From: an uncultured Pseudomonadota bacterium
Lineage (GTDB): Bacteria > Desulfobacterota_B > Binatia > UBA9968
DNA: 10,731 nucleotides
Direction of reading: 5' to 3'
Assembly (NCBI GenBank): GCA_946478635.1
Contig: CAMLCX010000134.1
Coordinates: 1 to 10,731, forward strand
Below are positions 6,042-10,731 of this stretch, one piece after another. Within the stretch, counting starts at the first letter, position 1; every line of letters starts with the position of its first letter. Made by a program: the position numbers and the translations under genes. The notes beneath the pieces are model-generated. The model was not told where the DNA came from, ran no database searches, and saw nothing but the letters and a program-made list of their open reading frames with translations.

Positions 6042-7970
6042 ATGGCATTACCGCAAACCTCTCGATACGGCAGCTGGAAATCGCCGATTACGGCGGATCT
6101 GGTGGGCAGCGGCGAGCTCGGCCTGGAGCAAGTCCGTATCGACGGAGACGACGTTTATTGGATCGAGCGGCGCGCTCACGAGGGCGGCCGAAAAGTCATC
6201 GTGCGGCGCTCTATTGATGTTACGGCGGCCGATGTCACACCGGCAGGATTCAATGCGCGCACCCGGGTGCACGAATACGGCGGCGGCGACTATACAGTCG
6301 TGAATGGCACAGTAATTTTTTCGAATTACATCGACCAGCGCCTCTACATCCAAAAGTCAGGCGCCGAACCGCAGCCATTGACGCCGGAATCCGCTATTCG
6401 TTACGCCGACGGGCAAATCGATCGGAGCAGAAATCTTTTTTTCTGCGTGCGCGAAGATCATTCCAATCCGAACGAGACGGTCAACACCTTGGTGCGTGTC
6501 GATCTTCGAGGCGGCGACACTGGCAAAATACTCGTGTCGGGAAATGACTTTTATTCTTCTCCGCGCCTGAGTTCCGACGGCGCGCGGTTGGCCTGGCTCA
6601 CCTGGAATCACCCGAACATGCCGTGGGACGGCACGGAACTTTGGGTCGGCAAGCTGAGCGACGACGGCTCGGTAACGGAACAAGAGAAAATCGCCGGCGG
6701 AGTGGATGATTCGATATTTCAACCGGAGTGGTCGCCGGACGGCAATCTCTATTTCGCTTCGGATCGTACGGGATGGTGGAATCTTTATCGATGGAAAGAC
6801 GGCAATGTCGATCCGCTCTGTCCAATGAATGCCGAGTTCGGCCAGCCCCAGTGGGTTTTCGGCAGTAGCCTCTACGCCTTTGCGTCCCCAGCAGGGATCG
6901 TTTGTACCTACAATCTCAACGCCCGCGATTGCCTCGCCACCCTGGATACCAATACGGGAACACTCGACGCGATCGACCTTCCTTTCACGGTGATCTCCCA
7001 GCTTCGCGCCATGGGAAACCGCGTGGTTTTCATCGGAGCCTCTTCGACGGAAACCACTTCGATTGTCTCTCTGGATTTGGCGACGAAGTCATTTGATATT
7101 CTACGACGATCGCGAGACACGGACGTCGATGCCGGATACCTCTCGAAGCCGCAAGCGATCGAGTTTCCCACCGAGTATAGTTTGACCGCTCACGGATATT
7201 TCTATCCGCCGCAGAACCGTGACTGTAGGCCGCCAGTGAATGAAAAACCGCCGCTGCTGGTGATGAGCCATGGCGGGCCGACCTCGTCTAGCTCATCGTC
7301 GCTGAAATATTCCATCCAATATTGGACCAGCCGCGGCATCGCCGTGCTCGATGTGAATTACGGCGGCAGCTCCGGCTACGGCCGCGCCTACCGAGAACGG
7401 CTCAACGGCAGTTGGGGCATCGTCGATGTCGACGACTGCGTCAACGGCGCGCGCCACCTTGCCGCGCGAGGGGAAGTAGACGGCAATCGCCTAGCCATCC
7501 GCGGCGGCAGCGCCGGCGGCTATACGACGCTGTGCGCATTAACGTTCCGCGACGCTTTCAAGGCCGGCGCCAGCCACTACGGCATCAGCGACCTCGAAGC
7601 TTTGGCCAAGGACACCCATAAATTCGAGTCGCGCTATCTCGACCGCCTGATCGGCCCCTACCCAGACCGTCGCGATCTTTACATCGAGCGCTCGCCGATT
7701 CACTTCACGGATCGCCTGTCTTGCCCGATGATTATCTTCCAGGGCTTGGAGGACAAAGTCGTCCCGCCCAATCAGGCGGAAAAAATGGTCGAAGCCGTGC
7801 GCGCCAAGAAACTCCCCGTGGCGTATCTCGCTTTCGAAGGCGAGCAGCACGGCTTTCGCAAGGCCGAAAACATCAAGCGCGTCCTGGAAGCCGAGTTGTA
7901 TTTTTATTCGAGAGTTTTCGATTTCCAACTGGCCGATCCGGTGGAACCGGTGCCCATCGAGAACCTTTAG
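6042..7970 (+). CDS. S9 family peptidase (prolyl oligopeptidase/acylaminoacyl peptidase type)
   Basis: A 642-residue serine peptidase: a beta-propeller (residues ~20-385) followed by the peptidase_S9 alpha/beta hydrolase domain (PF00326, ~400-627). These enzymes cut short peptides, with the propeller excluding large proteins. Propeller blades show PD40-like repeats such as SPRLSSDGARLAWLTWNHP (172-191) and QPEWSPDGNLYFASDR (227-242). The catalytic domain has SHGGPT (409-414, oxyanion region), GGSAGGY with Ser490, GLEDKVVPP with Asp571, and GEQHGF with His603, a complete triad. The nucleophile motif is G-G-S-A-G-G, as in bacterial dipeptidyl-aminopeptidase-like members, rather than G-G-S-Y-G-G. 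No signal peptide, so cytoplasmic. GAGG at 6033-6036 precedes the start. Five bases separate its stop from the GNAT gene, indicating coexpression. Housekeeping peptide breakdown is the default role; class III lanthipeptide leaders are known to be cut by prolyl oligopeptidases (FlaP), which is relevant given the LanC-like gene downstream. Confidence 0.93.
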   Translation: MALPQTSRYGSWKSPITADLVGSGELGLEQVRIDGDDVYWIERRAHEGGRKVIVRRSIDVTAADVTPAGFNARTRVHEYGGGDYTVVNGTVIFSNYIDQRLYIQKSGAEPQPLTPESAIRYADGQIDRSRNLFFCVREDHSNPNETVNTLVRVDLRGGDTGKILVSGNDFYSSPRLSSDGARLAWLTWNHPNMPWDGTELWVGKLSDDGSVTEQEKIAGGVDDSIFQPEWSPDGNLYFASDRTGWWNLYRWKDGNVDPLCPMNAEFGQPQWVFGSSLYAFASPAGIVCTYNLNARDCLATLDTNTGTLDAIDLPFTVISQLRAMGNRVVFIGASSTETTSIVSLDLATKSFDILRRSRDTDVDAGYLSKPQAIEFPTEYSLTAHGYFYPPQNRDCRPPVNEKPPLLVMSHGGPTSSSSSSLKYSIQYWTSRGIAVLDVNYGGSSGYGRAYRERLNGSWGIVDVDDCVNGARHLAARGEVDGNRLAIRGGSAGGYTTLCALTFRDAFKAGASHYGISDLEALAKDTHKFESRYLDRLIGPYPDRRDLYIERSPIHFTDRLSCPMIIFQGLEDKVVPPNQAEKMVEAVRAKKLPVAYLAFEGEQHGFRKAENIKRVLEAELYFYSRVFDFQLADPVEPVPIENL

Positions 7971-7975
7971 AAAGA

Positions 7976-8818
7976 ATGCTTGTGCAGGTCGTCCGGCACA
8001 ACACGGCCGCGGAATTTCTCACGAAAGCGACGCCCTGGCTCGAGAGAGCAGAGGCCGAAAATAATTTAATTTTGGGGATCGCCGGATTTTTCGAATCGAA
8101 TTCGGAACAACCAAGAGTTCAGCCCTATTTCTTGACCGTCGAAGAGAGCGACAACATTGTCGGTGCCGCGTTGATGATTCCGCCGCGGCGTCTTCTAATG
8201 GCTCGCATTCCTGATTCAGCAGCAAGCGCTCTCGCCGACTACATGTTGGCGGACGGAACGCCGGTGCCCGGTGTGCTTGGACCGATAGACTGCGCGCAAG
8301 TCTTTGCTGAAAAGTGGCGCGCGAAGACAAGAATGACAGCGCGGGTAAAAATGCGCGAGCGCCTCTACGCTTGCACGGCGGTAATTTCCCCGCTGTTGAG
8401 TTCTGGTTATTTGCGGACCGCCATGCGGGAGGACGAATCACTGCTCGTAAGATGGGCCGGCGAATTCTGCCGGGATGGCAAGATCGAGGACGAAGCCGCC
8501 TACATGCAGTCGCAGATTCCTATTCTGATCGCCAAAAAAGTGCTTTATGTATGGGAGAACTCGGAGGTCGTGTCGATGGCAGACTTGAGTCGTGAGACTG
8601 CTCACGGCTTCGCTGTGTCTTTGGTGTACACGCCGGCGCACCTCCGAAATCGTGGCTATGCGACTTCCTGCGTTGCGGCCCTGACCCAACGGGCGTTGGA
8701 ATCCGGTAAGAAATTTTGCTGCCTCTATACCGACCTGTCGAACCCAACATCCAATAGTATTTACCAGAAAATCGGCTACCAGCCGGTCTGTGATGTGCAG
8801 GATTGGATTTTTGAGTAA
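7976..8818 (+). CDS. GNAT family N-acetyltransferase (COG3393-like)
   Basis: A 280-residue acetyltransferase with the catalytic GNAT fold in the C-terminal half. The acetyl-CoA pyrophosphate loop is VYTPAHLRNRGYATS (217-231) with R-N-R-G-Y-A, the R/Q-x-x-G-x-A signature. Motif B follows as LYTDLSNPTSNSIYQKIGY (250-268). The N-terminal ~145 residues resemble a degenerate GNAT-like or COG3393 N-domain, which is why the protein is longer than a typical single GNAT (~150-180). I chose ATG 7976, five bases after the peptidase stop. The frame stays open far upstream (to 7721), but that extension lies inside the peptidase gene and reads as out-of-frame sequence. The Shine-Dalgarno is weak (AGAAAGA), suggesting translational coupling to the peptidase. 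Substrate (amine, peptide or small molecule) is unknown. Confidence 0.87.
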   Translation: MLVQVVRHNTAAEFLTKATPWLERAEAENNLILGIAGFFESNSEQPRVQPYFLTVEESDNIVGAALMIPPRRLLMARIPDSAASALADYMLADGTPVPGVLGPIDCAQVFAEKWRAKTRMTARVKMRERLYACTAVISPLLSSGYLRTAMREDESLLVRWAGEFCRDGKIEDEAAYMQSQIPILIAKKVLYVWENSEVVSMADLSRETAHGFAVSLVYTPAHLRNRGYATSCVAALTQRALESGKKFCCLYTDLSNPTSNSIYQKIGYQPVCDVQDWIFE

Positions 8819-8857
8819 CGAAGGACCAGGCTCTCAGATATATGATAAGGGCGGGCA

Positions 8858-9715
8858 ATGAGTGAACTAGATGAATTACGCCGTTACTATGCTGAAGAGC
8901 TACGCGCGGTGTCCGATCTTCAGTCGGAAGCGCTGGTGCGGGCATTCGCCAAAGTTCTCCGCGAACATTTCCTCGGCCCTGGGCCCTGGCAGGTATTCAG
9001 TCCGGACTCAGAGTCTGATTGGACCACAAGGGATGCCGATCCGAAACACCTGTACCACAACCTGCTTGTGGTTATTGATGGGAAGCGTCATCTCAACAAC
9101 GGCTATCCGAGCTTCTTGGCTTTTTTGATCGACGAATTGCAACTACAGTTAGGAGAACACGTAGTCCACATTGGCTGTGGGCCCGGTTATTACACGGCGA
9201 TTATGGCGGAGGTCGTCGGCTCCAAAGGGCATGTTACCGCAATCGAGATTGACTCAGAACTCGCTCGGCGCGCCCATAGTAATTTAAGCTATCTGTCGCA
9301 TGTGGAAGTTTTCGAGGGCGACGGTTGCGAAAGGGACTCCGGTCCCTGTGATGCAATCCTGGTGAACGCCGGCGCTACGCATCTTCACTTGATATGGCTC
9401 GATTCTTTGCGGCCCAATGGACGACTGCTTATGCCGCTCACGGTCACCGAGGAAACCGATCGCGGTGGCGACGGCCGCGTTTTAAAAATCACCCGACAAC
9501 CGCGAGGATTCACGGCTTCTTTTATCTCGGCAGTTAGAATCTTTCCTTGCATCGGAGGTCGTGACCCGGACTTGAATGAGAAGTTGAAGGAAGCATTCAA
9601 GCGAGAAGATTCCAAGTCGGTGCAATCACTCCGCCGCGACCCGCATGATGCCGACGATTCATGCTGGCTTCACAGCGAACAATTTTGTCTCTCTAAAAAT
9701 TCGGTAGTCCCATAA
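8858..9715 (+). CDS. PCMT-like (protein-L-isoaspartate O-methyltransferase family) methyltransferase
   Basis: A 285-residue SAM methyltransferase whose layout follows protein-L-isoaspartate methyltransferase: an N-terminal helical segment (ALVRAFAKVLREHFLGPGPW, 25-44) equivalent to the PCMT 'V-P-R-E-x-F-V' region, motif I VVHIGCGPGYYTA (102-114), acidic Glu130 (TAIEID) for the ribose, and DAILVNAGATHL (165-176) then LRPNGRLLMPL (184-194) for the later strands. Two things depart from canonical PCMT. The substrate-loop motif G-Q-T-I-S before motif I is replaced by HLNNGYPSF (78-86), and about 70 residues are added compared with ~210-residue PCMTs, partly as an extended C-terminus. The acceptor may therefore not be isoaspartate. 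AAGG at 8847-8850 precedes the start by seven bases. It sits 39 bp after the GNAT gene and 25 bp before the kinase-lobe fragment. PCMT homologs are known to modify aspartates in some RiPP pathways. Confidence 0.85.
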   Translation: MSELDELRRYYAEELRAVSDLQSEALVRAFAKVLREHFLGPGPWQVFSPDSESDWTTRDADPKHLYHNLLVVIDGKRHLNNGYPSFLAFLIDELQLQLGEHVVHIGCGPGYYTAIMAEVVGSKGHVTAIEIDSELARRAHSNLSYLSHVEVFEGDGCERDSGPCDAILVNAGATHLHLIWLDSLRPNGRLLMPLTVTEETDRGGDGRVLKITRQPRGFTASFISAVRIFPCIGGRDPDLNEKLKEAFKREDSKSVQSLRRDPHDADDSCWLHSEQFCLSKNSVVP

Positions 9716-9740
9716 CGCGTACTAACAGGCCGAGTGCAAC

Positions 9741-10010
9741 ATGATACGGACCGTCCGCGACCCGGTTGAAACGATCCGAACGGAAATCCAAACTTGGAAC
9801 TCTCCATTTGTCGAGCTGGACTGCTTTGGCACCGACAACGCGGAGGAGATTGCCGCATTCGTTGCCGAGTTTTGCCGAGCCCATCTCGGCAGCGGTATTC
9901 GCGGCTATTTTTTCTATCGCGCGAGTATCGGCAGTACGCATGGAATCCAGCTTGACGATGGCCGTCGTGTCGTCGTCAAAATTCGAAGCCCTTCTCCGCA
10001 TGGCTACTAG
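9741..10010 (+). pseudogene. Aminoglycoside-phosphotransferase-like kinase N-lobe fragment
   Basis: An 89-codon reading frame whose second half resembles the ATP-binding N-lobe of APH/choline-kinase-type phosphotransferases: FFYRASIGSTHGIQLDDG (57-74), i.e. strand, glycine-containing loop, strand, then RRVVVKIRSP (75-84) where Lys80 would be the ATP-binding lysine. After ten more residues (to HGY) a TAG stops it, and the whole catalytic C-lobe (H-x-D and D-x-D motifs) is absent. The other two frames also stop within about 20 bases, so a single frameshift does not restore it. The LanC-like gene begins ten bases later, so a deletion may have removed the C-lobe. Alternatives are a genuine small protein or a coincidental resemblance. 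It is not called a functional kinase. A frame shift of the Lys motif is not visible, and DNA style matches its neighbours. Confidence 0.5.
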
Positions 10011-10020
10011 CTGATAGCTA

Positions 10021-10731
10021 ATGTTTCCCATGTACGAAACGGCAAGACACGAACCGCTCATCGAGGCACAGTGGGACGAAAAACGGGTGGTTGCGGCGAT
10101 CGATCGGATCGTCCGAGATACTTACTCTCGTTTCGATCCGCACAAGCTTTGGCCCATCCATCCCCTCGACCGATTTAAAGACAATCTAACCGAACCCCTC
10201 AAAATGCTCTATTTTGGCGCAGCCGGGGTCATCTGGGCTTTGGATTATCTAAATAAGATTCGTCTGTTCCCGACCCAAGCTCTTGCTGACGAGATTTATC
10301 GAGCCGTGGAGGCAAACGTAGACAATCCAACGAGAGAGTTCATGTGGGGTGCCCCGGGAACAATGCTGGCCGCGTTGTTCATGTATGAATTCACCGAAGA
10401 TGAACGCTGGAAAAACGTCTATTTGCAAAGCGTTCGACAGCTCGTGGGCGACCTGAAGAAGAATAACGAGTATGACTGCTACGTCTGGATTCAGGAATTG
10501 TATGGCGGATCAAGCACCTATCTTGGCGCCGGTCATGGTCTGGCGGCCAGCGTTTTTTCAATTGCCAAAGGACGTGAATTTCTTGACCAGCAAATTTTCT
10601 CTCTTGTAGCGTCCCGCACGACGGATACTCTGATACGGACTGCGAAGGTTGACCAGCCCTGCGCTAATTGGCCTGCTGGTTTGGGCGGCACAAAATACCT
10701 GGTCCAACATTGTCATGGGGCGCCGGGCATG
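10021..10731 (+). CDS. LanC-like protein (lanthionine synthetase C-like family), 3' end cut by window
   Basis: The first 237 codons of a LanC-like protein (PF05147), an alpha/alpha-barrel zinc protein; LanC cyclases add Cys thiols to dehydro-amino acids to make lanthionine, and eukaryotic LANCL members act on glutathione-linked adducts. Motifs seen: WGAPGTMLAALFMYE (109-123), a barrel repeat; LGAGHGLAAS (168-177) with His172 at the position of NisC His212; CANWP (214-218); and QHCHGAPGM (229-237), matching the Q-W-C-H-G-A-P-G motif where Cys231 is the expected first zinc ligand. The second C-H-G ligand pair would lie downstream of the window. ATG 10021 is chosen because TAG (10015-10017) stops the frame just upstream; ATG 10030 is also possible. 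No Shine-Dalgarno is visible, so coupling to the preceding frame is likely. QHCHG replaces the usual QWCHG. Role (RiPP cyclase or LANCL-like) is open. Confidence 0.85.
   Translation, partial: MFPMYETARHEPLIEAQWDEKRVVAAIDRIVRDTYSRFDPHKLWPIHPLDRFKDNLTEPLKMLYFGAAGVIWALDYLNKIRLFPTQALADEIYRAVEANVDNPTREFMWGAPGTMLAALFMYEFTEDERWKNVYLQSVRQLVGDLKKNNEYDCYVWIQELYGGSSTYLGAGHGLAASVFSIAKGREFLDQQIFSLVASRTTDTLIRTAKVDQPCANWPAGLGGTKYLVQHCHGAPGM

Noticed and set aside
7721..7975. 85-codon upstream extension of the GNAT gene
   Set aside because: It lies inside the S9 peptidase catalytic domain out of frame and is low-complexity Arg/Gly-rich; the GNAT protein aligns from the ATG at 7976.
9766..10014. Alternative 82-codon + strand frame overlapping the kinase-lobe fragment
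   Set aside because: Its composition is Ser/Arg/Ala-rich without motifs, while the overlapping frame shows the kinase-like VVVK pattern.

Overview
The window is 10.7 kb of gene-dense, moderately GC-rich bacterial DNA with every recognisable gene on the + strand. It shows solute-binding proteins without transporters, an amidohydrolase beside an alpha/beta hydrolase, and intergenic copies of a CCCTTCG...GCTCAGG repeat. This combination resembles uncultured soil or groundwater lineages once binned as Deltaproteobacteria (Binatota/Binatia, Rokubacteria or Tectomicrobia type). That placement is inferred from gene style; no rRNA or other phylogenetic marker is present.

Region 1 (1-2999) is an uptake-type block. 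It holds the 3' end of an NMT1/SsuA-like solute-binding protein, a complete close paralog of it, and 23 bp later a TctC/Bug-like tricarboxylate-binding protein. No permease or ATPase is visible. Region 2 (3033-5094) encodes an alpha/beta hydrolase with a complete Ser-Asp-His triad and an ACMSD-like metal-dependent amidohydrolase carrying a Tat lipoprotein signal. The two regions look like capture and hydrolysis of small carboxylated or ring-derived compounds, but no substrate can be read from the sequence.

Region 3 (5319-10731) is a tightly packed run with gaps of 5-39 bp, probably one transcription unit. In order it encodes a class I SAM methyltransferase, an S9 (prolyl oligopeptidase-type) peptidase, a COG3393-like GNAT acetyltransferase, a PCMT-like methyltransferase, an 89-codon fragment resembling the N-lobe of an aminoglycoside-phosphotransferase-type kinase, and a LanC-like protein cut by the window end. 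The last three sample lower in GC than the rest. A LanC-like protein beside a PCMT-like methyltransferase, a kinase-lobe remnant and an S9 peptidase resembles tailoring gene sets of lanthipeptide/RiPP loci. No precursor peptide is visible, so this is a lead rather than a call.

The three intergenic gaps longer than 100 bp (622-903, 3840-3954, 5095-5318) each carry the CCCTTCG...GCTCAGG repeat. The first also holds a CGCAAAG-type inverted repeat and the third a long imperfect hairpin. The seven short gaps carry none, so the repeats appear to mark boundaries between transcription units.
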